A stretch of DNA of 64,000 nucleotides, taken from contig NZ_CP120638.1 in NCBI RefSeq assembly GCF_029537235.1, forward strand, positions 372,001 to 436,000, written 5' to 3'. A program made the translations under genes and the position numbers. Numbering within the stretch: position 1 is the stretch's first letter; each line of letters begins with the position of its first letter. This document shows, one piece after another, positions 50,299-59,463 of this stretch. The notes beneath the pieces are model-generated. The model had not been told where the DNA came from, did not search any database, and was given only the letters and a program-made list of their open reading frames with translations. Source of the DNA: Rhizobium sp. 32-5/1. Its GTDB lineage: Bacteria; Pseudomonadota; Alphaproteobacteria; Rhizobiales; Rhizobiaceae.

Positions 50299-51825
50299 AT
50301 GCGGGAAGGTCAGGGGCAGACGAACTGGTTGCGAACCGGTCTTTGTTTGCTATTGCTCACCGCCAGTAGCTTTCTCGCTGTTCCCGCGCTTGCCGCTGAG
50401 CGCATCGCTCTTGTTCTTGGCATGGCAAAGTACACGACAATCAGTGCGCTGAAGAACACCACCAATGATGCGAACGCGATCGGAGCGACGCTCTCAAAGC
50501 TTGGCTTCGAAACCCAGATCGCCACCGACAAGACCCTTCCCGAGCTTGTTCAAATCGTCAACGACTTCTCTTTCCGTTCCGAAACAGCCGATATTGCGCT
50601 GGTTTACTATGCCGGCCATGGCGTCGAGGTAGGCGGAGAAAACTATCTCGTCCCCATCGACATCGACATCAAGGCGCCCAACGAGATCGCCGACAAGGCG
50701 CTCAGCCTGAAGCGGCTGCTGGGCGCAGTGGATCGTGCGCGCAAGCTTCGCATCGTGATCCTCGATTCGTGCCGCAACAATCCCTTTTCCAACTGGCCGG
50801 TGAAGACGACCGATGTCGCGACGCTCGATCCGGCGGCCACCAAGGTCGTGGATACCGTGCGCGGCGCGGGTCTTGCCGCTCCGACCCCGGACCGTGGCAT
50901 GATGGTCATGTATGCCGCGAAGGATGGCGAAGTCGCGTTGGACGGGGCGGGAAACAACAGCCCCTTTGCCACGGCGCTGATGCAGTTGCTTCCGGAAAAG
51001 AACGTCGAAATCGGGCTGATGTTCAGGCAGGTGCGCGACCGCGTGATGTCCGAGACGCTCAATCGACAGCAGCCGCATTTTTACGGCTCCTTGTCCGGCG
51101 TCCCATTTTTTCTGGGTGGCTCGGATGCAGCCACCGATGGCAAGGACAAGGTTGCCGCTTGGCAATCGCTGGCCCCGGATCAGGCCGTGCAGCTGGCCGC
51201 GCTCGCGAAAGATGGCAACACGCGCGCCATGATCGGCCTCGGCTATATGTCGCTCAGCCCCGACCAGCAGCGTTATGCACCGGACAAGGCGTTTTCGCTG
51301 TTCAAATCCGCAGCCGATGCCGGCGATCCGGAAGCCATGTTCGAACTGGCCAAGCTGCATGAAAAGGGCATCGGCACCGTGCAGAACGTGGCGGAAGCGC
51401 TGAGGCTCTACCAGCAATCCGCGAGCCTCGGTTTTGCCGATGCGATCAATGATCTCGGCTTTCTCTATTATCAGGGTGCGGAGGGCCTTCCCCGCGATCC
51501 GGCCAAGGCGATCGGGCTGTTCCAGCAGGCGGCCGATCTTCGCCACCCACAGGCGATGTTCAACGTCGCTGCGTTAATCGACGACAAGGTGATCAAGGGC
51601 AAGGGTCCTGACGACGCGGCCGGTTATCTCTACCTCGCGCTGCGTTCGGGCGTCGAAGACGTGCTCAACCAACTGAGCACCAAACCGACCATGTTCACGG
51701 CGCAGACGCGGAAAGCGCTGCAGGCCAAACTTGCCGAGAACAAGTTCTACGAAGGAACGATCGACGGCGAAATTGGATCAGGAACACAACGCAGCATGCG
51801 CATAGCCTTCGGACGCAACGAATAG
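50299..51825 (+). CDS. Secreted caspase-like protein with Sel1 repeats and peptidoglycan-binding-like C-terminus
   Basis: A 508-residue exported protein. A signal peptide (about 1-32, ending ALAAER) precedes a caspase domain of the bacterial type: IALVLGMAKYTTI..LKNTTNDANAIG, the catalytic His in VYYAGHGVEV (about residue 104) and Cys in VILDSCRNNPF (about 156), then DGAGNNSPFATALMQLL. From about residue 290 to 450 come Sel1/TPR-like repeats (YAPDKAFSLFKSAADAGDPEAMFELAKLHEKGIG and relatives). The last 35 residues (LQAKLAENKFYEGTIDGEIG) resemble a peptidoglycan-binding domain 1. All catalytic residues are present. It lies between an OmpA gene and an unknown secreted gene. Target unknown. Confidence 0.87.
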   Translation: MREGQGQTNWLRTGLCLLLLTASSFLAVPALAAERIALVLGMAKYTTISALKNTTNDANAIGATLSKLGFETQIATDKTLPELVQIVNDFSFRSETADIALVYYAGHGVEVGGENYLVPIDIDIKAPNEIADKALSLKRLLGAVDRARKLRIVILDSCRNNPFSNWPVKTTDVATLDPAATKVVDTVRGAGLAAPTPDRGMMVMYAAKDGEVALDGAGNNSPFATALMQLLPEKNVEIGLMFRQVRDRVMSETLNRQQPHFYGSLSGVPFFLGGSDAATDGKDKVAAWQSLAPDQAVQLAALAKDGNTRAMIGLGYMSLSPDQQRYAPDKAFSLFKSAADAGDPEAMFELAKLHEKGIGTVQNVAEALRLYQQSASLGFADAINDLGFLYYQGAEGLPRDPAKAIGLFQQAADLRHPQAMFNVAALIDDKVIKGKGPDDAAGYLYLALRSGVEDVLNQLSTKPTMFTAQTRKALQAKLAENKFYEGTIDGEIGSGTQRSMRIAFGRNE

Positions 51826-51839
51826 ACAAAGGCAGGACA

Positions 51840-52445
51840 ATGATGCTCCAGAGCACAACCACGACCTGGCGGTCGAAACTGGTGTCGATCCTGCTGGCGT
51901 CGGCACTCTCCTTATGGCAACCGATGGGTGCGTTCGGGCAAACCACAGGTCCCAGCTCCCATGACAGGTCGGGGTCGGCGGTGGATACCGTTGCCAGCAC
52001 GTCCGACACGGCGGCGATCGTTCGCAACATCGATAGTGTGCGGAACGAATGCGGGCGCTATGATCCCGTCTACAGGATCGACTGCCTGCGGCAGGGTCTG
52101 AACAATGTGGCGAAGCGCATTCCCGCCGGTGGCGATTATGCGCGCGCCCGCTCGCTGATCCAGCGCGCCTCCGGAAAACTCAACGGCATCGTTCGCCAAC
52201 ATGCAGACAGCAGCGCGCCAAAAATCGAAAGCGAGCCCGGCGCCAACCGCCGGTTCCCTGCAAAGCGACGTTATACGGCCGTGAAGAAGACGGAACTCAA
52301 GGTCGCGATGCAGAAAGCCAATGCTGTTATAGATGAACTGCGTACCGAACTCCTGCGGTCGTCGGAGAATTCCGAGAAACGGCTGCAGCATTACCAGCAG
52401 GTCGCAACGGCTATCGGATCGACCAAGGTGCTGTTGCGGTCCTGA
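51840..52445 (+). CDS. Secreted hypothetical protein following the caspase gene
   Basis: A 201-residue protein with a signal peptide (about 10-35, ending AFGQTT) and no family I recognise. The mature part contains a two-cysteine segment RNECGRYDPVYRIDCLRQGL (about 68-87), which may form a disulfide, then basic helices and a C-terminal predicted coiled coil (AMQKANAVIDELRTELLRSSENSEKRLQ region, about 155-185). It starts 14 bases after the caspase stop, so it is almost certainly in the same transcript and may be a substrate, inhibitor or chaperone of the protease. That role is inference only. Confidence 0.75.
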   Translation: MMLQSTTTTWRSKLVSILLASALSLWQPMGAFGQTTGPSSHDRSGSAVDTVASTSDTAAIVRNIDSVRNECGRYDPVYRIDCLRQGLNNVAKRIPAGGDYARARSLIQRASGKLNGIVRQHADSSAPKIESEPGANRRFPAKRRYTAVKKTELKVAMQKANAVIDELRTELLRSSENSEKRLQHYQQVATAIGSTKVLLRS

Positions 52446-52456
52446 TGACAAACAAA

Positions 52457-52477
52457 ACGGCGGCCCTTGACCGCCGT
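52457..52477 (-). terminator. Terminator between the caspase module and the aminotransferase gene
   Basis: ACGGCGG (52457-52463) pairs with CCGCCGT (52471-52477). On the minus strand, after the aminotransferase stop, the stem runs into TTTTGTTTG, so it should end the 58285-52504 operon. It also lies just after the plus-strand gene ending at 52445. Confidence 0.75.
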
Positions 52478-52503
52478 CCTGCTGGTGTCAGACATGCATC
52501 GGA

Positions 52504-53991
52504 TCAGGCGAACTGGCTTCCCACAAAATCCTTGACGATGTGGACGATGCCGCGGCCGAGCAGGCTGTCGAGCGCATCGACGAACTGATCGACATGCTGG
52601 CGTTCGCAGACAAGCGGCGGTTCAAGCCGGATGACGTTGCGATTGTACTCGGTGAAGGCAACCAGCGTGTCGTAGTCCTTCAAAAGCAGCGCGCCGATGA
52701 AGCCGGACAGCGAGCCCTTCAGCTTGTCGTCGAGAACGCCGATCACCGGGCGAAGCACCATCGGCAGGGTCTGGCTGAAATCCTGGAATTCCAGGCCGAC
52801 CATCAGTCCCTGCCCCCGAACATCCTTGATGATCTTCGGATATTTGGCCTTCAGAACATTGAGACGCTCGAGCAGGTAGTCGCCCTGCACCGCGGCATTC
52901 TCGATCAGGTCCTCGTCATACATGATGTTGAGGCCTTCGATCGCGGTGATGCAGGCCTCGCCGATACCGCCGAAGGTGGCCTGCGCATGGATCATCGCCG
53001 TATTCTTGGTGCCATAGGCTTTCATGTAGACGTCGCGCTTGGCGATCATCGCCGCCATCGCCGTCTTGCCGCCGCCGAGCGATTTCGCAAGCGCCGTCAC
53101 ATCAGGCACGACACCGGCATGTTCGAAGGCGAAGAAGCGGCCCGAGCGGCCCATGCCGCACTGGACCTCGTCGGCGACCCAGATGACGCCATGCTTGTCG
53201 CAGAGCGCGCGAACCTCCTGCCAGAAGGCTGGTGGAGCCGAGATGATGCCGCCGCCGCCCTGTATCGTTTCGAGGACCAGCACACCGATGGTCGGATCAC
53301 GCTCGAAGGCACTGCGGATCGCCTCGATGTCGCCGAACGGAACCTTCACATTGTTGTCGAGCAGCTTGAATTCGCCGCGATAGAGCGGACCGTCGGTGAT
53401 CGACAGAACGCCCTTGGTCTTGCCGTGGAACGAATTCTCGGCATAGACGATGCGCGGGCGCTTCGGCCCGGCAGCGCGCTCGGCCACTTTCAACGCCGCT
53501 TCCATGGCTTCTGAGCCGGACGAGCCGAGAAACACCATGTCGAGGTCACCAGGTGCGATTGCCGCGAGGTTTTTCGCCAGCGCCGCTGCATATTGCGACA
53601 TGAAGGCGATCGCGATTTCGTGGCGGTTCTCGTCCTGGAATTTCTTGCGCGCAGCAATGATCCGGGGATGATTGTGACCGAAGGCGAGCGAGCCGAAACC
53701 GCCGAAGAAATCGAGGATTTTCCGGCCGTTCTGGTCGGTGTAATACATGCCCTCGGCGCTCTCGACCTTGATCTTGTTGAAGCCGAGCAGCTTCATGAAG
53801 TGCAGCTGGCCGGGGTTCAAGTGATCCTTGAACAGCGTCGTCATGTCGGCGAGGCTCATGGCCTTCGCCTGGTCGACGGTCAGAAGGTCCGGCTTGCGGA
53901 TGCTGCCGGCGGAAGCGGTGGTATCGAGCGCAGGCGCGTCGACGGCGATACGGGCTGGTTTGTCGAGCATGTTGTTTGTTCCCTCGTTCAT
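52504..53991 (-). CDS. Class III PLP-dependent aminotransferase
   Basis: A 495-residue fold-type-I aminotransferase of the ornithine/acetylornithine/GABA class. Motifs: FFGGFGSLAFGHNHPRII, VFLGSSGSEAMEAALKVA, YAENSFHGKTKG, VLVLETIQGGGGI, IWVADEVQCGMGRSGRFFAFEH and the PLP lysine in ALAKSLGGGKTAM. A second half typical of the class ends in a regular C-terminal small domain. The N-terminal 60 residues are longer than in biosynthetic enzymes. It is the last gene of the polyprenyl-pentose-like operon; its start (53991) overlaps the epimerase stop (53988) as ATGA. Substrate is unknown; an amino-sugar product is considered in the findings. Confidence 0.88.
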   Translation of the reverse strand: MNEGTNNMLDKPARIAVDAPALDTTASAGSIRKPDLLTVDQAKAMSLADMTTLFKDHLNPGQLHFMKLLGFNKIKVESAEGMYYTDQNGRKILDFFGGFGSLAFGHNHPRIIAARKKFQDENRHEIAIAFMSQYAAALAKNLAAIAPGDLDMVFLGSSGSEAMEAALKVAERAAGPKRPRIVYAENSFHGKTKGVLSITDGPLYRGEFKLLDNNVKVPFGDIEAIRSAFERDPTIGVLVLETIQGGGGIISAPPAFWQEVRALCDKHGVIWVADEVQCGMGRSGRFFAFEHAGVVPDVTALAKSLGGGKTAMAAMIAKRDVYMKAYGTKNTAMIHAQATFGGIGEACITAIEGLNIMYDEDLIENAAVQGDYLLERLNVLKAKYPKIIKDVRGQGLMVGLEFQDFSQTLPMVLRPVIGVLDDKLKGSLSGFIGALLLKDYDTLVAFTEYNRNVIRLEPPLVCERQHVDQFVDALDSLLGRGIVHIVKDFVGSQFA

Positions 53992-54997
53992 TCCGCCGGT
54001 ACGGCCGATGTGGTTGCATAGGATTGTCCGGCCTTCTTGGCGCGGTATTCGTCATAGGCTGCGATCAGCATGGCGCCATCATTGTATTGCGGCTTCCAGC
54101 CCAGCTCTCGCTTGAGCTTGCCTGTCTCGCGAATGCACATCTCGTTGGCGATCAGATACTGTTCCGGATCCATGATCGGCAGGTTGATCGCGTCGAAGGC
54201 GGCAAGCGTCGCCTTGACCGCGAAAGCCGGCGTCGGCAGCAGGAACGATTTCGAACCGGCATGCACGATCAGGTCGCCGAGCAGCTTCTTCACCGATGGT
54301 GGATTGTCGGAGCCGAGATTGTATTCCGCATTCGGCACGCCGCCCTTCCAGGCGAGACGGGCGGCTTCGGCGCAATCGAAGACCGAGATGAACTGGTACG
54401 GGTTCTTGCCCGAGCCGATCATCGGTACCGGAAGGTTTGCGTCGATCAGCTTGAACAGCTTTTCGAGAATCCCGAGGCGACCAGGGCCGATAATCAGGCG
54501 CGGGCGAAAAATCGAGATGTTCAGGCCCTGCTTGCGCCATTCGACGGCGAGCTTCTCGGTTGCCCATTTCGACTTGCCGTATTCGCCGAGCGGCTTGGCC
54601 GGATGATCCTCCGTCTGCGGCGACTGGACCGTGTGACCGTAAATCATGTCGGTGGTGAACTGCACCATCCGGTTCGCACCGGCCTTCGTCGTCGCTTTCA
54701 TGATGTTCTCGGCCCCGTAATAATTGACCGGCCAAAAAATTCCCAGCGTTTCGAGCGAATCTGGAGCGGTGACAGCATCTTGGCGGCCATGTTGTAGACC
54801 ATGTCGTCCGGACCGATTTCGACGGCAAAGACATCCTCGGCTTTCGTCACGTCGCAATGGACGAAACGGGCACGGGCGTAGTGCGGCAGATCGGACTTGG
54901 CGATATCGGCGACCAGCACCTCCTCGCCTTCATTGACGAGGCTTTCTGCCAGGTGACGACCGACGAAGCCGTCGCCGCCAAAAATGATATGTTTCAT
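53988..54997 (-). CDS. NAD-dependent epimerase/dehydratase (extended SDR), one frameshift
   Basis: An extended SDR with the dinucleotide motif IIFGGDGFVGRHLAESL at the start, DVTKAED, VYNMAAKMLSP, VNYYGAENIMKAT, the active-site region FTTDMIYG (Thr, Tyr) and YGKSKWATEKL (YxxxK), and IFRPRLIIGPGRLG. Such enzymes act on nucleotide sugars or on lipid-linked and steroid-like substrates. The frame is interrupted at the A run 54734-54739; one added base gives about 336 residues. Its start overlaps the stop of the SMR-like gene, and its stop overlaps the aminotransferase start, so translation is coupled along the cluster. Confidence 0.85.
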
Positions 54998-55431
54998 GAT
55001 GGGCTCCCGATTTTTGCTGTTGCGCCCGCTGTTTCCAGGGCACGGCCTTCATCATGCGAAGACGAGCCGGATTGGGCGATGAGTACGGTTCCGACGCAGA
55101 TGAAGCCGATGCCGGCGATGCGCCAGGCGTTGATGTCCTCGTGGAAGATGAAGTAGGCGAAGACAGCGACCGCCACATAGGCGAGGCTGAGGAAAGGAAA
55201 GGCAAAGGAAAGTTCGACTTTCGACAGCACGTAGAGATGCGATGCCATGGAGATGACGAAGGTCACGAGACCGGCAAAGATCCAGGGGCTGAAGACGATC
55301 TGAAAGATGCGAACGATGAATGTGTCGGCGGTGAAGCTGAGCGGCCCAAGATTGAGCATGCCCTGTTTCAGCATAAGCTGCGCTGCCGCATTGGTCAGCA
55401 CAGTGAAGAGAATGAATACGATATACTTCAT
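54994..55431 (-). CDS. Small four-helix membrane transporter, SMR/EamA (ArnE/F-like)
   Basis: A 145-residue membrane protein with four hydrophobic helices (about 3-22, 42-65, 70-98 and 103-123). The signatures TNAAAQLMLKQGM at the start and SKVELSFAFPFLSLAYVAVAVF and INAWRIAGIGFICVGTVLIA are those of SMR/EamA-type proteins; ArnE/ArnF and related proteins flip undecaprenyl-phosphate-linked sugars. ATG 55431 begins the standard start MKYIVFILF. Its stop overlaps the epimerase start as ATGA. A flippase for a polyprenyl-linked sugar made by its neighbours is a reasonable inference. Confidence 0.82.
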   Translation of the reverse strand: MKYIVFILFTVLTNAAAQLMLKQGMLNLGPLSFTADTFIVRIFQIVFSPWIFAGLVTFVISMASHLYVLSKVELSFAFPFLSLAYVAVAVFAYFIFHEDINAWRIAGIGFICVGTVLIAQSGSSSHDEGRALETAGATAKIGSPS

Positions 55432-55519
55432 TTCAAAGCTCCCTGTTCCGAAGAAACCAACTACACGCAAGAGCAGTATATTTCGTAAAATTCGCGCATT
55501 TATTTAGTTCAAATTGTAA

Positions 55520-56847
55520 CTAGTCTCGTTTTGGCAAAGCCAAGGCGGTACGTTTCCAGAAATTGGAGACGATCGCGGGATCGCGGAAAGCCTCCAGTTT
55601 TCGCCACTCGGGGAATGATTTTTCAAAGACTTGCGCGCTCATGCGGGCATCCTTGTAAGGATTGATCGCGCCGCCGGCGTCCGTAACGATGGCATCGAGC
55701 CGATCGAGCAGCTTAAGGGTCGGTAAACCCTGATTGGCGAAATCCAGGGTCAGGGTAAATCCGGGTCGCGGAAAGGAAAAAGACCGCGCGACTGTGTGCC
55801 GCCAAAGCGTTTGAGCACGGTCAGGAACGAGGCATGACCGGCATCCCGCGCCGTCTGCATCAGCAGCGCGGTAATCTCTGGGGCATTTTCCACGGGATAG
55901 ACGCTCTGGTGCTGATAGAGCCCCTTCGGCCCGTAAAGGCGGTTCCATCGGCCGATGGCATCGAGCGGATAGAAATAGCCGGGCCACTTGACCGTTTCGA
56001 CCGTCTCCTGCGGCTTTGCCTTGCGGAAGTAGGCCTCGTTAAAGGCCTTCAGCGTCAACCGGTTGAGCAGATTGAAAGGCGGGGCAAACGGCACGGACAG
56101 CTTCATGCCCCGCGGCATGTCGGGAAACTCGCAAGACGCGTCAGCATGGTCGCCGGCCAGAAGCAGGCCGCGGCCCATCCGCCTGCCGGTGGCCAGTTGA
56201 TCGATCCAGGCGACGGCATATTCATGCTCGTCGTCCACCTGCGCCGCGATCTCGAAGTACCGGTCAAGATGATCGAAGCGGATCGTGTGCTGCTGGATAT
56301 GGGCAGACGGAACCTTCATCATCTGCAGATCGACGGACAGAATGAGCCCCGTCAGCCCCATGCCACCAATCGTGGCGCGGAAAAGCTCAACGTTCTCGCG
56401 CATGGAGCATGTCAGGACGTCGCCGCTGGAGCGCAGCAACGTCAGCGAAACGACGTGATTGCCGAAGGTGCCCCTGATATGATGGTTCTTGCCGTGGACA
56501 TCATTGGCGACGGCACCGGCAATGGTGACGAATGCGGTTCCCGGCGTCACCGGCAGGAAGAAGCGATGCGGAATCGTCCGCGCCAGGATGTCGTGAAGCG
56601 TCACACCGGCATCACAGGAGATAATGCCGGTTCCCGGATCGAAGCCGTGGATGCGGCTGCGCCTGCGGCTGTCGATCAGCGTGCCGGCATCGTTATGGCA
56701 GCTGTCACCATAGGACCTGCCATTGCCGAACGGCAGCAAGGCCCCCGGCCCTGCCTGCCCGCGCATGTTCTCGTAAATGTCCGGCGAGATGCCTTGCCGC
56801 GTGCGGCAATCAATGCGGCCCCAGCTATCGAATGTACCGTCGCTCAT
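55520..56847 (-). CDS. FAD-linked oxidase resembling DprE1, one frameshift
   Basis: A flavoprotein of the VAO family, close to decaprenylphosphoryl-beta-D-ribose 2'-oxidase. Evidence: LPFGNGRSYGDSC (FAD loop), ISCDAGVTLHDIL, LPVTPGTAFVTIAGAVANDVHGKNHHIRGTFGNHV-type core (residues about 105-140, key residues PGT, GGA/GAV, HGKNHH), and the late KRFGG followed by the substrate-side LTLDFANQG. The break at the A run 55777-55781 needs one extra base, giving about 442 residues. ATG 56847 overlaps the UbiA stop (56844) as ATGA. The predicted reaction is oxidation of a lipid-linked pentose at C2. Confidence 0.85.
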
Positions 56848-58285
56848 TGTGGCCCCAGCGCACCGATCAATACAAGCGACGCGCCGATCGACATGGTCAC
56901 GAGGCTGCGCCAATCGCGCATGATGAAGACGACGGGATCCTCGTGCAGCATGCGGCGGCGCGCCAGCATCCAGATCCGCAGCAGCATGTAGAGCACCAGC
57001 GGGCAAAGCGGCCACAGCACCCAGGGCTGCGCATACATCTCCATCATTTCCTTGCTGTGGATGTACAGCGCCAGAACCATCGCGGCGGCAAAGGCCGAGG
57101 ATACGCCGGCCTGCCCCACCATCTCGAAATCGACGGATGTATAACCGCGACCAGGCACCTGCTGCCCGTCCCGACCGTCATATTCGTCCAGTTCGACATA
57201 GCGTTTCACCAGCGCCAGGCTGAGGAAGAAGAAAATCGAGAATGACAAGAGCCAGAACGACAGTTCAGTATCGGTCGCGGCGGCGCCTGCAACGATACGG
57301 ACCGTATAGAGGCCTGCCAGGGTAAAGACATCGACCAGCAGCTTGCGCTTCAGCACGAATGTATAGGCCGTCGTCGCCAAGGCATAGAAGCCGAGCGTGG
57401 CGGCAAACTCCCACGGCAGCATGGATGTCAGGCCGAGCGACGCGAGAACCAGACAGCCGGCGATAACAAGGCCCATAGGCACCGACATCTGGCCGCTTGC
57501 AAGCGGACGATGGCGCTTTTTCGGGTGGCGTCGATCATTGGTCAGATCAGAAAGATCGTTGATGACATAAACGGCGGACGCCAGGAAGCTGAAGGCGAAG
57601 AAAGCCATCCCCACTTTGATCAGCGCATCGAGTTGCAGGATGTCATGGTTGAGGACCATCGGCACGCCGATCAGGACGTTCTTGGCCCATTGGTGCACAC
57701 GGATCGATTTTAGCGTTGCAAGCCGGCTTGTCTTGCCCAGGTCAAGCCGTTCGGCATCATGGTTGCGGCGCCAGCGTTCCGCGGCACCATCCGGCGCCAC
57801 GACAATGGCCTTGCGGGCAACATCAAAGACCGCAACATCGTCGCGGCTGTTGCCCATGTAGTCAAAGCCCCCTCTCCGAATCGCTCGACAAGCGCTTCGC
57901 GCTTGCGCCCGCTGGTCAGGTTCAGCGTTTCTGAGCTGTGGAGCACGGAGGTAAACAGGCCGGTATGGGCCGCGACCTCCAAAGCGACGCATTCTGCAGC
58001 ACCTGTCACGAGAACAATTGGTCGGCCAGTCTCAGCCTCGCGCTTCAGGCGCTGCAGCACCGCCTCGCGGTATGGCCAATCCGCGGCTTGGCGCCCCGAT
58101 CGCCTGGCGACCTCAAACTTCAGACGCGCCTTGCTCTTTGCCAGCCAATAGACCATCGCAAACAACAGAAAGGGATTGCGCAGGAGAACAACTGCCGCAC
58201 CTTCCCACAAGGTATCTGTTGAAAGCAACGTACCATCCAGATCGACACACAACGGAATATGCCGTGTTTCTGTCCGAGCATCCAT
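56844..58285 (-). CDS. HAD phosphatase-UbiA prenyltransferase fusion (DPPR-synthase-like), one frameshift
   Basis: About 480 residues after restoring one base in the C run 57868-57872. The N-terminal HAD-IB phosphatase (1-185) has CVDLDGTLLSTDTLW (Asp15, Asp17), VLVTGAAE and GNSRDDVAVFDVA. The C-terminal UbiA domain (about 190-480) has about eight or nine helices, NDLSDLTNDRRHPKKRHRPLASG (first metal motif, about 243-265) and VKRYVELDEYDGRDG (second). The first motif is that of decaprenyl-phosphate phosphoribosyltransferases, which put 5-phosphoribose on polyprenyl phosphate; the HAD part could then remove the 5-phosphate. It heads the operon ending at 52504. Confidence 0.88.
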
Positions 58286-58402
58286 AATACAAGACCCCAA
58301 TATAAATTTGGCAGCAACGTCCCACGTCCGGCTTTCAGAAAAGCAAACGTCAGGGTTGTCGGGTCTCTAAATTGATGGGGTGGTTAATGAAACGCGGATA
58401 TA

Positions 58403-59311
58403 TTAGCTGTGTTGCCGAGCCGCGATCCAGTTCAGGGCATCGCGCCAGTCGGTCATGCGGACGGGTGTCCCGTGCGATCCGGTTTCGAAAAGAACGAGGC
58501 GCACCGGATAGCCTGTCTTTTTGAGTTTTCGATAGAACGAGACCTGTGCGGCGGCAGGATAAACGCTATCGGCACTGCCATGGCTGAAGAAAACGGGCAG
58601 TTTCGCCTTGTAGGCAGCACTTTTCAAAAACGTCTCGTCCGCTGGCCCGCCCATGATCATCATGCCGTCGAGTGCTGCCACCGCATCCGGTACCCGCGCG
58701 ATGCCCCAGCAGATGAAACTGCCCATGGAGGCACAGGCCAGCACGACCGGCTTGCCTCCGGAACTGGCCTTGGCATGCGCAATCAAGGCGGCCACATCGG
58801 CAACGCCGGCTTCATCGAAGGATCCGACGCTCGGCGCGTAATAGACGCCGCCATTCTCAACCGCGAGGTTCTTCAGCCGGTTGAAATTGCCCCCGAAGGA
58901 ATAATCATTGGCGCCAAGCCGGCGATCTCCACCACGCCCGTGCACGAAGACCACTGAAAATGCGCCGCCCGTTTCCCGGCCGACACGCATGACATCAATG
59001 GCACGACCGGCAACGGAGATGGTCTCGTTGACCTGGCTCTTTTTGACGCCAAGCGACACATAAGCCCGCTTCACCCGCCGCTCCGGGACCTGGTCGCGGC
59101 CGTTGATGTCGCGCAGTTCCTGATATTCGACCACTCGGTAGTCACCGTCATCCGCTGTTTCGAGGACGGTCTGGTATGCGAACAGCGCATCCTTGTAGGG
59201 CTGCAACATCTCGGCTTTCGCCGGCAGGCTCGACGAAACAAGCAGCGCAAGGCCCATCAGCGCGGCCCAGACGACTGCAGGCGAGACAAAATCAGTTGTG
59301 GACAGGCGCAT
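58403..59311 (-). CDS. Secreted alpha/beta hydrolase
   Basis: A 302-residue protein with an N-terminal signal peptide (about 12-33, ending PAKAEM). The alpha/beta-hydrolase core shows FVHGRGGDRRLG (oxyanion), a nucleophile elbow ACASMGSFICWG (Ser about 187), ALDGMMIMGGPADE and FSHGSADSVYP with acid residue, and GSHGTPV with the catalytic His. Resembles uncharacterised esterase/peptidase-like hydrolases of rhizobia. It is divergent from parE and stands alone. Substrate unknown. Confidence 0.82.
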   Translation of the reverse strand: MRLSTTDFVSPAVVWAALMGLALLVSSSLPAKAEMLQPYKDALFAYQTVLETADDGDYRVVEYQELRDINGRDQVPERRVKRAYVSLGVKKSQVNETISVAGRAIDVMRVGRETGGAFSVVFVHGRGGDRRLGANDYSFGGNFNRLKNLAVENGGVYYAPSVGSFDEAGVADVAALIAHAKASSGGKPVVLACASMGSFICWGIARVPDAVAALDGMMIMGGPADETFLKSAAYKAKLPVFFSHGSADSVYPAAAQVSFYRKLKKTGYPVRLVLFETGSHGTPVRMTDWRDALNWIAARQHS

Positions 59312-59463
59312 CGGGAATGTTCCTCTTTTGATCCAAGCCTTGCCATTGGCGCTTCCGCAACGCAACAGTGAGGTTATGCAAACGCCAATGACAATTCACG
59401 GAATGCGTCGACAGTTCCGGTGCGGAACGACCCATTCATCACGGGAAGACATCTGAAAGCCCC

